NCBI GenBank assembly: GCA_009712185.1
Contig: WASQ01000126.1
Location: 35,767 to 99,766, forward strand
Reading direction: 5' to 3'
Length of the DNA stretch: 64,000 nt
DNA from: Telmatospirillum sp.
GTDB taxonomy: Bacteria > Pseudomonadota > Alphaproteobacteria > Rhodospirillales > Magnetospirillaceae
The notes beneath the pieces were generated by a model that did not search any database, was not told the DNA's origin, and worked only from the letters and a program-made list of their open reading frames with translations. Shown here in pieces: positions 44,850 to 55,213 of the stretch (position 1 is its first letter; every line of letters begins with the position of its first letter). The position numbers and the translations under genes were made by a program.

Positions 44850-45653
44850 ATGTCGTTTCCGACCCTTATTGGCTTTCTGTTGGGCATAGGGCTTTTCATA
44901 AGCTCAATCGTTCTCAGCACCGACAACTATATGATTTTCGTCCATCTCGCCGGATTCATCATGGTGATCGGCGGGACCACGGCAGCGACCTTCGTGGCCT
45001 TTGAACCCCGTTATGTTTCCCAGGCCGTCCGCATCACGATTTCCATTTTTTTCCAGCATAAGTTGGGCCGGGCCCAGCTCACCAACGAGGTGGGCCGGAT
45101 GATCCGGTGGGGCTACATGGTCCAGAAGGGCGGCCTTCCCGCCCTTGAATCGGACGCCAAGGCGTTGCGCAAGCAGGACAGCTTTCTGGCTTTCGGCATA
45201 GATCTGGTGATTTCCGGCTATACCGGCCAGGAGGTCCGCGACATTCTTTCCAACACCATCGAGACCACGTTCCACCGTCACATCGTGCCAGCCGACATTC
45301 TGCGCCAGATGGCGAACAACGCTCCTGCCTTCGGCATGATCGCCACACTGGTCGGCCTTGTGGTGATGCTGGACAAGATGGGCACCGATCCATCCCGCGT
45401 CGGACCGGGCATGGCCGTGGGCCTGATGGGCACCCTCTACGGCGTGACATTCGCGCGCATCATCCTGCTTCCCACGGCCAGCAAGGTGCAGCAGCGCGAG
45501 GAAATCGTCCGGTTCCGTCAATATCTGGTCGCCGAGGGACTGGCCCTGCTGGCCGAACGCCGCAGCCCGCGGTACATCCAGGACAAGATGAACAGTTTCC
45601 TTGACCCCTCCCTGCATTTCGATATCGATCGGATGCTGCGCAACAAGGCGTGA
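44850..45653 (+). CDS. motA: Flagellar motor stator protein MotA (PomA-like)
   Basis: The 267-residue protein has four membrane helices: FPTLIGFLLGIGLFISSIVL; FVHLAGFIMVIGGTTAATFV; MANNAPAFGMIATLVGLVVM; and GMAVGLMGTLYGVTFARIIL. The large cytoplasmic loop between helices 2 and 3 carries the charged residues that touch FliG. This is the PomA-like class rather than the longer E. coli MotA. With MotB it forms the ion-driven stator. Its stop overlaps the GTG upstream of motB. Confidence 0.95.
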   Translation: MSFPTLIGFLLGIGLFISSIVLSTDNYMIFVHLAGFIMVIGGTTAATFVAFEPRYVSQAVRITISIFFQHKLGRAQLTNEVGRMIRWGYMVQKGGLPALESDAKALRKQDSFLAFGIDLVISGYTGQEVRDILSNTIETTFHRHIVPADILRQMANNAPAFGMIATLVGLVVMLDKMGTDPSRVGPGMAVGLMGTLYGVTFARIILLPTASKVQQREEIVRFRQYLVAEGLALLAERRSPRYIQDKMNSFLDPSLHFDIDRMLRNKA

Positions 45654-45658
45654 CCGGC

Positions 45659-46324
45659 ATGGCCGACAAGCGATTCGAGCCGCCACAACATGAAGACAAG
45701 GAAGACTGGCTCATGTCCTACGCGGACATGATCACGCTGCTTCTGTCGTTCTTCGTCCTTCTTATTTCCATGTCCCATATCGACCCCGTGAAGTTCGAGA
45801 AGGTGCAGGGCGGCATGGCGCGCGACATCGGCCGCCATCAGACCGCCCAGCCGCTTCAGGAACTGAAGACCGAGATGGGGTCGGTCCTGCGCGGTCTCAA
45901 TATCGAGGACGATAAAGTCAGCCTGGGATCGGACCAGAGGGGCCTTGTGCTGGAACTGGACGGCGGCACTTTTTTCGAACCCGCCTCGGCAAAACTGAAG
46001 GACGAGTATCTGCCGGTTATCTCGAAAATGGCGGAAACTCTCAATTCTCCGCGATATTCGGCGTTCCAGATCGAAGTCCAGGGTCACACCGACGATACGC
46101 CGATCAACACACCGTCCTTCCCGTCGAACTGGGAACTGTCGGCGGCGCGCGCCACCGTCGTGGTGCGGACCTTCATCCAGAACGGCGTCGATCCGACCCG
46201 GCTGGCGGCGGAAGGGCTGGCCGATACGCGGCCCAAGGTCTCCAATCGCGATGTCAGCGGCCATCCGCTGTCGGCCAACCAGGCCATCAACCGGCGGGTC
46301 TCGATCCATATCTTCCCGCGCTGA
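45659..46324 (+). CDS. motB: Flagellar motor stator protein MotB (OmpA-family)
   Basis: The 221-residue protein has one N-terminal membrane helix with the ion-carrying Asp: WLMSYADMITLLLSFFVLLI. A plug/linker follows, then a C-terminal OmpA-like peptidoglycan-binding domain (about 95-220: IEVQGHTDDTPIN, NWELSAARATVVVR, RLAAEGLADTRPK). I use the ATG at 45659, which has AAGG ten bases upstream; a GTG at 45650 overlapping the motA stop would add three residues. The Tyr-Ala-Asp motif is shared by H+ and Na+ stators, so the ion is not determined. Confidence 0.95.
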   Translation: MADKRFEPPQHEDKEDWLMSYADMITLLLSFFVLLISMSHIDPVKFEKVQGGMARDIGRHQTAQPLQELKTEMGSVLRGLNIEDDKVSLGSDQRGLVLELDGGTFFEPASAKLKDEYLPVISKMAETLNSPRYSAFQIEVQGHTDDTPINTPSFPSNWELSAARATVVVRTFIQNGVDPTRLAAEGLADTRPKVSNRDVSGHPLSANQAINRRVSIHIFPR

Positions 46325-46344
46325 GCACCAATGGTCAGCGCGGG
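46315..46344 (+). terminator. Terminator hairpin at the end of motB
   Basis: CCCGCGCTGA (46315-46324, including the stop codon) pairs perfectly with TCAGCGCGGG (46335-46344) around a ten-base loop; only TT follows, so it may be Rho-assisted. Confidence 0.65.
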
Positions 46345-46384
46345 TTGGCATCAGCCTTCCGGCGCACTCACGCATTCAAAAGGT

Positions 46385-46596
46385 TCAATGCACCAGACTC
46401 TGCATGAGCGAAAAAGCTCCGCTTTTTCAATGCTCAAACGCCGCTCGGGCTGAGGTGCATTGACATGCCACACGACTCTGTTTGTTTGCGTCAATGCACC
46501 AAACTCTGCATGAGCGAAAAAGCTCCGCTTTTTCAATGCTCAAACGCCGCTCGGGCTGAGGTGCATTGACATGCCACACGACTCTGTTTGTTTGCG

Positions 46597-46606
<10 letters not shown>
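46385..46606 (-). repeat. 106-bp tandem repeat, two copies plus about 12 bp overlapping the nadE end
   Basis: Copy 1 is 46385-46490 and copy 2 is 46491-46596, with one visible difference. A third copy starts at 46597, exactly on the nadE stop codon, and matches its last codons for about 12 bases. In each unit a 10-bp inverted repeat (TCAATGCACC/GGTGCATTGA) bounds 79 bp. Inside is an 8-bp hairpin (GAAAAAGC-TCC-GCTTTTTC) and the CTCAAACGCCGCTCGGGCT core shared with the 93-bp repeat at 37289. Confidence 0.92.
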
Positions 46607-48711
<2,105 letters not shown>

Positions 48712-48818
48712 GGCGCCTTTGTGTCCGGACGGACCGGACCCTGTGGACGGGGAAAATACACCCTTGCCTCGTCCCTCCCAAGACGCCCTTTCGGAAAGAC
48801 GCGACGGCCCGGGAAGGC

Positions 48819-49646
48819 TCAGTCCAGCAGCACGGTCATCTGGTCGCGCGCCACGACCACACCATCCCAGGATTTTGTGGCCTCGCGTTCGATCTCCGCC
48901 ATCGCCCTGTCCTCGCGGTCGGGATCGTGATGAAAGATGGCGAGGCGCCGCGCGCGCGCCAAACGGCACAGCCGGATCCCCTCCTGCCAGGTGGAATGTC
49001 CCCAACCGATCCGGTCGGGAAACTCATCGTCGGTATAAGTGCTGTCGTAGATCACCAGATCGGCGCCTTCCATCAGACCGAGAACGGCCTCGTCAGGACG
49101 GCCGGGCACATGTTCGGTGTCCGTGACATAGGCAATGGACCGCCCGGCCAGGTCCAGACGGTAACCTGTCGCGCGGTTGGGATGATTGAGAGGCGCCGTC
49201 GACACCGTCAATCCCCGGCAGAGGCCGTCGAGTGTGGCGCCGGCCTCGAAGTCCTCATAGGCCATGTCGGCCTTGAGGGCGCTCAACGGGACGGGAAAGG
49301 TCGGTTCGGCCATCTGGCTGGTCAGAACGGAATGGATGCCGCCGGCGCCGGTCAGATGCCCGGCCAGGACGCGGATGCTCCAACCCGGCTGGTAGAGCGG
49401 TGCGAAAAAAGGAAATCCACCGATATGGTCCCAGTGGGTATGAGTCAGCAAAAGGATGCCCGATCCCATATGGTCGCGGACATAGTCGCGCCCCAGACCC
49501 CGAATTCCGGTTCCCGCGTCGAGAATGACATTGACGTCTCCCGAGGCGACCTCGACGCAGCTTGTGTTGCCTCCATAGACGACGTGGTTGGGGGAAGGAC
49601 AGGCGACACTTCCCCGGACACCCCAGAACTTCACCTTGATGGTCAT
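48819..49646 (-). CDS. Metallo-beta-lactamase-fold hydrolase (RNase Z/phosphodiesterase-like)
   Basis: The 275-residue protein has the MBL signature [10 protein letters not shown], later His and Asp ligands ([16 protein letters not shown]; a final FHHDPDRED) and no signal peptide. The opening [20 protein letters not shown] is typical of MBL hydrolases related to cyclic-nucleotide phosphodiesterases and RNase Z. Bacterial members of this exact type are mostly uncharacterised. It is upstream of nadE on the same strand, with a 107-bp gap. Confidence 0.85.
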   Translation of the reverse strand: MTIKVKFWGVRGSVACPSPNHVVYGGNTSCVEVASGDVNVILDAGTGIRGLGRDYVRDHMGSGILLLTHTHWDHIGGFPFFAPLYQPGWSIRVLAGHLTGAGGIHSVLTSQMAEPTFPVPLSALKADMAYEDFEAGATLDGLCRGLTVSTAPLNHPNRATGYRLDLAGRSIAYVTDTEHVPGRPDEAVLGLMEGADLVIYDSTYTDDEFPDRIGWGHSTWQEGIRLCRLARARRLAIFHHDPDREDRAMAEIEREATKSWDGVVVARDQMTVLLD

Positions 49647-49858
49647 GGGCCTGCTCCACGATCAGTTTCCGGACGGGTCTCCCGCCATGTGCCCGCCCGG
49701 GCCTGTAAAAAATCAGTAGCACAGGCCTCCGCGCCTGTGTTCAGGCGAAGCCGACGTTCAGAAAAACCGCCGCTTTCGCGACGGACTCCGGCAGGGACGC
49801 CGGAGGCACCGGGGGACTTCTTTCACATACTCTCCCGCTCCGCCACGCCACGCCTGCA

Positions 49859-50602
49859 TCAATGCAACGGCACGATCTCCACCGGCGCCCCGACCTCCAG
49901 TCCGAAGAACCGGTCGGCACGCCCGCGGTTGACCGCGATCTCCACCAGCCCGTTGGAATTTTCGTAACAGAACGGACACCCTTCCGGAACGTCGGAAAAA
50001 GTCCGCCCCCATGGCAAAATTGTCTCGTTGATCATCACGGCCGCTGCCTGGGGCATACGGGTGGCGCTGATCCCCGTCATCAGATTGCCGTAGTGATCGA
50101 CATACACAATCGCCGGAAGATCATCCGGCCAGTCCGGAAAGCGGGGTCCGTCTCCCGGAATCAGTCCGGCCTGTCCGGGGCTCTGGCCGGCGGCAAGCCG
50201 CGCGGCGGCGGGCGCGAACAGATCCCGGCCGTGAAAGCTGGGGGCCACCCCCTCCGTCGCCGGCGGGATCCGGAAACTGTCGATTTGGCGTCCGCGTCTC
50301 TGAACCAGTTCGAAAAGGCCGTTTCCCGGTCCAACGAACCATGTCCCGTCGACACGCAGGGCCAGCGCCGGGCGTTCGCCGCCGACTCCCGGATCGACCA
50401 CCGACAGAAAAACGCTGCCGGTCGGAAAAACGGATCCGCCGGCATAGGCCGCCAGCAGATAGGCGGCCTCCATCGGCCGTTGCGCCGGAGCGTCGGAGAA
50501 CAGATCGATCACCGGGACATCGGGCGCGTGACGGCAAAGAACGGCCTTCACCTGCCCCGTATAGGGGCCCTCCAATCCGAAATCGGAAAACAGGACAATC
50601 AT
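49859..50602 (-). CDS. SAM hydroxide adenosyltransferase / SAM hydrolase (DUF62)
   Basis: The 247-residue protein follows the DUF62 family from end to end. It starts IVLFSDFGLEGPYTGQVKAV, then LFSDAPAQRPMEAAYLLAAY, FLSVVDPGVGGERPALAL, FVGPGNGLFELVQ, and in the C-terminal domain VYVDHYGNLMTGI. DUF62 enzymes hydrolyse S-adenosylmethionine to adenosine and methionine using activated water. I place the start at 50602, six bases after GAGAGG; an ATG at 50608 is too close to that signal. An AT-rich region follows upstream. Confidence 0.88.
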   Translation of the reverse strand: MIVLFSDFGLEGPYTGQVKAVLCRHAPDVPVIDLFSDAPAQRPMEAAYLLAAYAGGSVFPTGSVFLSVVDPGVGGERPALALRVDGTWFVGPGNGLFELVQRRGRQIDSFRIPPATEGVAPSFHGRDLFAPAAARLAAGQSPGQAGLIPGDGPRFPDWPDDLPAIVYVDHYGNLMTGISATRMPQAAAVMINETILPWGRTFSDVPEGCPFCYENSNGLVEIAVNRGRADRFFGLEVGAPVEIVPLH

Positions 50603-51036
50603 CGCCATCCTCTCAGCGGCAAGATGATCAGAACAGATACTAGGCGGGGCCGGCAAGGACTCTCTAAAGACCGCGACGCCCCCTGTCAAAAACCATAAAT
50701 ATTTTATGACTTTTCCACAAAGTTGGCAGCGGATAATCAAGCATCTTATCAGTTTTAGGAATAATTTCTTTAAGTTCTTGCACTACCAATGAATAGATCA
50801 CTCCGTCAGTGAAGCTCAATAACAGATTTTACATGCAAAAACCGGTCAATCGTTTTCAAAATATTGAACCATTGGGCACAAATCAATTAACGGGTACCTC
50901 CGTGCAACGAACCTTTCCCTATTAACAACGTCCAAGTTTTTTGGCATAAATCATTGCACTATCTACGAAAGCTTTGACAAACATAAGGCCGAGTAGTTTA
51001 CATCGAAGATAACGATAAAGGGATGGAGGTCCCGAG
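50603..51036. other. AT-rich intergenic region
   Basis: These 434 bp separate the divergent SAM hydrolase and TetR genes. Most of the stretch (about 50690-51000) is markedly AT-richer than the rest of the window. I see no gene in it. A promoter for the TetR gene is visible at 50974-51002. Confidence 0.7.
50974..51002 (+). promoter_or_regulatory. Sigma70-type promoter of the TetR gene
   Basis: TTGACA (50974-50979), a 17-base spacer and TTTACA (50997-51002), 35 bp before the GTG start. Confidence 0.6.
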
Positions 51037-51687
51037 GTGAAGAGCGGAAATGCACATCGCAAACGGCTGCCGCGAGCCGAACGCGAACGTCTAATTGTCG
51101 AGGAGGCTGTCCGGTTTTTCGCGGAAGTGGGTTTTGAGGGACAAACGCGCGCGTTGGCGGAACGACTTGGCGTTACCCAACCCCTTCTATACCGGTATTT
51201 TGCCGACAAGGAGGCCCTGATCGACCGGGTCTTCGACGAAGTTTTCCTGAAGCGCTGGCGCCCGGAATGGGAGGATTTGCTGAGAGACCGGTCACGTCCG
51301 CTGACGGACCGGCTGACCGATTTTTACCAAAACTACTGCCGGACCATCTTTACGCCCGAATGGATCCGCATTTTCATGTTTGCCGGTCTGAAGGGCGAAA
51401 TCGCAAACCAGCACTATTTCGACATTGTTTTCAACAACGTCCTGAAACCCTGCTGCATCGAACTGCGCCACGACATGGGCCTTCCTTCGATCGAGGAAAA
51501 GCCGATCACGGAGACGGAGGTCGATCTGGCCTGGGCCCTGCATGGGGCGATTTCCTACATCGCCCTGCGCAAATGGATCTATAAGCTTCCGGTTCCGGAG
51601 AATATCGATCCGCTGATTGCCGTCTCGATCACGGCCTATATGCAGGGCAGTGGCGCCGCCCTGAAGCAGATCGCCGCCACCTTCTGA
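51037..51687 (+). CDS. TetR family transcriptional regulator
   Basis: The 216-residue protein begins with a basic tail and a TetR HTH (about residues 14-62: RLIVEEAVRFFAEVGFEGQT, then RALAERLGVTQPLLYRYFAD and KEALIDRVF). An all-helical ligand and dimerisation domain follows. GTG at 51037 is preceded by GGAGG. Its target is unknown: candidates are itself, the divergent SAM hydrolase gene or the downstream glycan genes. The ligand domain has two adjacent Cys (LKPCCIELRH). Confidence 0.9.
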   Translation: MKSGNAHRKRLPRAERERLIVEEAVRFFAEVGFEGQTRALAERLGVTQPLLYRYFADKEALIDRVFDEVFLKRWRPEWEDLLRDRSRPLTDRLTDFYQNYCRTIFTPEWIRIFMFAGLKGEIANQHYFDIVFNNVLKPCCIELRHDMGLPSIEEKPITETEVDLAWALHGAISYIALRKWIYKLPVPENIDPLIAVSITAYMQGSGAALKQIAATF

Positions 51688-51912
51688 CCGGGCCGGGCGC
51701 GCCGACGGGCCCTCAGCCCCCGTCCGCCGCCCTCCCCGGATCGGACCCGGACATCTCTTTCCCGGGCTGGCGTTCGTTCGGAACCGCCGGCCTTGACGCC
51801 CGGATAACGGACCGCTAGAGCTGGCAGCGCACGCCGTCCGGGCAGCCCGTCCGCCGGACGACGGCGGATCGGCTCCGGCAGGGAAAGAAGGCATGAACGG
51901 TAGGAGAGTCCA

Positions 51913-53535
51913 GTGACCGCGCCCCGAGGCAGCTCTCCGGGCAACACCCGGACCGTCGTGTTCCCCCTGCTGTTCGTCATCGCTCCCCTCGCCTTTGGTG
52001 GTCTCGCCCTGGCGCTTGGCATGGACGCCGACTGGGATCTTCGCAACTACCACTATTACAATGCCTGGGCTTTTCTGACAGACCGCTATCGGTCTGACAT
52101 CGCGGTCGCCCAGATTCCCACCTTCTATAATCCGTTTCTCGACATTCCCTATTTCCTGCTGGCGCAGGCAATGCCGGCGCGCGCCCTCGCTTTTCTTCTG
52201 GGGGCCCTTCATGGCCTGAATGTCATCCTGCTGGCGCTGCTGGGCGAACGCCTGATCCCGATCCGTGACACTGGCCGCCGACGGCTTCTGGCCGCCGCTG
52301 CGGCCGTTGCCGGAGCCTGCGGGGCGATGGCCCTGTCAGAGGTCGGAACGGTCTTTTACGATAACCTGCTCAGCCTCGGTTTCCTGGCCACCCTCCTGCT
52401 GACGATCCGGGCCTGGGACCGTCTGGCTGTCTCCGGCCGCGGCGCGGCGGTGGCGGCGGCGTTTCTTACGGGACTGCCTGTCGGCCTCGCCTTCGGCCTG
52501 AAACTGACCACCGTGACGTTCTGCGCCGGCCATTGCGTGGCCCTGCTGCTCTGCCTGCCGGCCGCCCCGTCACGCCGCTTCCTGGTGGCCTTCAGCGCCG
52601 GCATCGGCGTACTGGCGGGTCTCGCCGCCGGGGGCGGCTACTGGATGGGTCATCTGTGGTCTCTTTACGGCAATCCGCTGTTCCCGATGTTCAATCAGGT
52701 TTTCCAGTCCCCGTGGGGCCTGCCGGATGCCTATCGCGATACACAATTCCTCGATGGCGGGCTGTTTCGGCGTCTCGTCTACCCCATCATTTTCAGTATC
52801 GACAGCCGTGAGGCGGGAGAGGTCCTGTTCCGCGACTATCGGATCCTGCTGGCGTTTCTGCTGGTTCCGGCTTCGGGCATCGCCATCCTGGCCCGGCGCC
52901 GGCGGGCCGTGACCGGCACCGGGACGGCACCGGGAACCGGTTACACGCTGACCGCCGTGGCGATCGCCTATGGCGTCTGGTTGCAGATGTTTGCGCTTTA
53001 CCGCTACATCACCGCAATCGAGATGCTGGCGCCCCTTCTGGTGGTCCTGTCCCTGGGTCTGCTGTGGCCGGGAACGACAAAATGGCGTCCCACCGCCCTG
53101 GCGCTGCTGGCCGCCATGATTCTCACGACCCGCCCGGGCGACTGGATCCGCGTCCCCTTCACCGGCCGGGCAGTGGAAGTCGCGGTCCCCGCGATCGCCG
53201 ATCCGGACCATACCATCGTTCTGCTGGCCGGCCACGAACCATTGTCTTTCCTGCTTCCGTCATTCCCGGACGGCATGCGGTTCCTCAGGATCGACAGCAC
53301 CTTCACCAATCCCGACCAGCGCGATGTCCGTTTCAATCAGGTCATGCGCCGGCAGGTGGCCGGCCATCAGGGCCCGCTGATGGCCCTGTTCATTCCGACG
53401 GAACGCCATGACGTGGTCCGCCGGCTGGGCGACTATGGCCTCGCCCTGGCCAACACCCCTTGCGCCGAAGTGACCTCGCCGATCGGCGCGGCCCCTTACG
53501 CGCTTTGCCCCCTCGAACGCCGGTTCATCCAGTAG
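51913..53535 (+). CDS. Polytopic membrane protein, putative GT-C-fold glycosyltransferase
   Basis: The 540-residue protein has about ten to eleven membrane helices. Just after the first helix comes an acidic loop, GMDADWDLRNYHYYNAW, of the kind that carries the catalytic Asp in GT-C enzymes using polyprenyl-phosphate sugars. A short C-terminal soluble part (about 430-540) follows the last helix. I do not recognise a named family. Its neighbours GH17, GT39 and GT2 support a glycan role. GTG at 51913 follows AGGAGAG. Its last 40 bases overlap the convergent GH17-like gene. Confidence 0.6.
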   Translation: MTAPRGSSPGNTRTVVFPLLFVIAPLAFGGLALALGMDADWDLRNYHYYNAWAFLTDRYRSDIAVAQIPTFYNPFLDIPYFLLAQAMPARALAFLLGALHGLNVILLALLGERLIPIRDTGRRRLLAAAAAVAGACGAMALSEVGTVFYDNLLSLGFLATLLLTIRAWDRLAVSGRGAAVAAAFLTGLPVGLAFGLKLTTVTFCAGHCVALLLCLPAAPSRRFLVAFSAGIGVLAGLAAGGGYWMGHLWSLYGNPLFPMFNQVFQSPWGLPDAYRDTQFLDGGLFRRLVYPIIFSIDSREAGEVLFRDYRILLAFLLVPASGIAILARRRRAVTGTGTAPGTGYTLTAVAIAYGVWLQMFALYRYITAIEMLAPLLVVLSLGLLWPGTTKWRPTALALLAAMILTTRPGDWIRVPFTGRAVEVAVPAIADPDHTIVLLAGHEPLSFLLPSFPDGMRFLRIDSTFTNPDQRDVRFNQVMRRQVAGHQGPLMALFIPTERHDVVRRLGDYGLALANTPCAEVTSPIGAAPYALCPLERRFIQ

Positions 53536-55208
53536 GGAACCGCCATGATCAGCAGCATGACCGCCCAGAGGATCATCTCGCGGTTGCTGATCATCGCTTT
53601 CAGGACTAACGGGACCTGTTCGGAAAGGGTCGGATGATCCTTGGAGAAGTCCTCGCCGATCACCGCCGTTCCCTCGCTGACCAGGGCCAGCACGGCCGAC
53701 AGCGAAAGAGCCGACGCCATCCACAGGGACCGGCGGGCCGACAACAATTTATCGAACAGTCCGTCGAAGGACAGGGCCACCGCCATCGTCGTTCCCGCCG
53801 GCCGGGCCAGCGCCGCCCGGATGAGGAGCAGGGCGGCAAGTCCGAAGGCCGGAACGGACAGGTCGATCACCGGAATGTCGCGATAACGGCCGTCAAGGAA
53901 CAGCAACAGCGTCCAGACAACCGCATAAGCGGCAGAAAACAGGCTTAAGGCACCGCCATACCAGCGGTCGGGGGCTGCGGCGAGGGGTACTGCCGGCAGG
54001 ATGGTTTTCGGATCGGCCATGAAAACGGCGGCGCGCGCGATTATCGCGATCCCAAGCAACACCGGCAAACCGCCCCGCAAAAAGGCCCAGACATCCTGCC
54101 ACCAGCGGAAGCTCACGGCCTCGGCATGGAACGCCGATGTGACCGCCAGCCACGCCATCGCCTGGGCCAGCAACGCCAGGGTGAAGCACCGGATGCCGCC
54201 CTGCAGGGCGCGCCCGAACAACAGCGTCAGAAGAGCGCCGGCCCCGATGGCGATGGCCGCGCGCAAGGGCCAGTCGGCCACCTCCACCACCGGACCGCTC
54301 ATCGAGAACTTGGCTTTGCGATCGATATCGAACACTCCCCAGGAGGCGCCGACGGTATTCTCCAGGGCGGCCTTCCAGGGCTGATCGAACGCCTCGACGA
54401 TATTGTAGTCAAAGTCATGGCGGGCCGCGATCTCGGCCATCCGCCGGACGAACCGCGCCTCATTGACCGTGTTGACCACCGCCGGTCCGCGATCCCGGCC
54501 AAGCGACGGCCACCCCGCCTCCCCGATCAAAATGGGCTTGCCCGGAAAGGCGGCCCGGATTTTGTCGACGATACGGACGACGTGCTCCTCGACATGGTCG
54601 ATATCGACCGGCTCATCCTCCCAGAACGGCAGGATATGAATGGTGATGAAGTCCACCTCGCGGCCGACCTCGGGATATTTCAGATAGAAGGCCCAGACAT
54701 CGGCATAGGACACCGGCTGGCGCACCTGCGTCTTGACCTTGCGGATATAGGAAATCAGTTCGTCGGGCTTCAGGTCGCGGCGCAACAGCACCTCATTGCC
54801 GACAAGAACCCGGTCGATGGAGCCGGGGTGGGCGTTGGCTGCCTTGATCAACGCGTCCACTTCGAGGTCATTGGTCTCCTTCTTCGTTCCCAGCCAGGCG
54901 CCGAAGGTCACCTTCAGGCCATATCGGGCCGCCAGGTCCGGCACCACATCCATCCCCTCCCGCGAGGTGTAGGTGCGGATCCCGCTTGTGAAGCCGACCA
55001 GCGACTTCAGATCCTCCTCGACCTGGGCGGGCGTCGGGTAGGTCTTGGTCAGCGGACTCTGGCCGCGCCGGAACGGGGCGAAGGAGACGCTGCGCAAGGG
55101 TTCGTTCCAGGATGGCTCAACCGGAACGGGACGGTCGCACACGAACCAGAAAAGAAGGGCCACGGCGGCGGAGGCCACGATGGCAAGGAGAAGGGAGAAA
55201 GAGCGCAT
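53496..55208 (-). CDS. GH17-like membrane-anchored beta-1,3-glucan hydrolase/transferase
   Basis: The 570-residue protein has an N-terminal membrane anchor (about 5-23). A glycoside hydrolase family 17-like domain (about 40-310) has the two expected catalytic glutamates: E139 in VLVGNEVLLRRD and E230 in ILIGEAGWPSLGRDR. About seven membrane helices follow (320-565). Similar GH17 domains occur in alphaproteobacterial cyclic or linear beta-glucan systems such as NdvB/NdvC, where they trim or transfer beta-1,3-glucan in the periplasm. It is the third gene of the minus-strand GT2-GT39-GH17 set, with a 5-bp gap to the GT39 gene. Confidence 0.8.
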   Translation of the reverse strand: MRSFSLLLAIVASAAVALLFWFVCDRPVPVEPSWNEPLRSVSFAPFRRGQSPLTKTYPTPAQVEEDLKSLVGFTSGIRTYTSREGMDVVPDLAARYGLKVTFGAWLGTKKETNDLEVDALIKAANAHPGSIDRVLVGNEVLLRRDLKPDELISYIRKVKTQVRQPVSYADVWAFYLKYPEVGREVDFITIHILPFWEDEPVDIDHVEEHVVRIVDKIRAAFPGKPILIGEAGWPSLGRDRGPAVVNTVNEARFVRRMAEIAARHDFDYNIVEAFDQPWKAALENTVGASWGVFDIDRKAKFSMSGPVVEVADWPLRAAIAIGAGALLTLLFGRALQGGIRCFTLALLAQAMAWLAVTSAFHAEAVSFRWWQDVWAFLRGGLPVLLGIAIIARAAVFMADPKTILPAVPLAAAPDRWYGGALSLFSAAYAVVWTLLLFLDGRYRDIPVIDLSVPAFGLAALLLIRAALARPAGTTMAVALSFDGLFDKLLSARRSLWMASALSLSAVLALVSEGTAVIGEDFSKDHPTLSEQVPLVLKAMISNREMILWAVMLLIMAVPYWMNRRSRGQSA

Positions 55209-55213
55209 GGCCT

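Noticed and set aside
46351-46536. Small minus-strand open frame inside the 106-bp repeats
   Set aside because: It is simply the repeat read as codons and has no ribosome-binding site.
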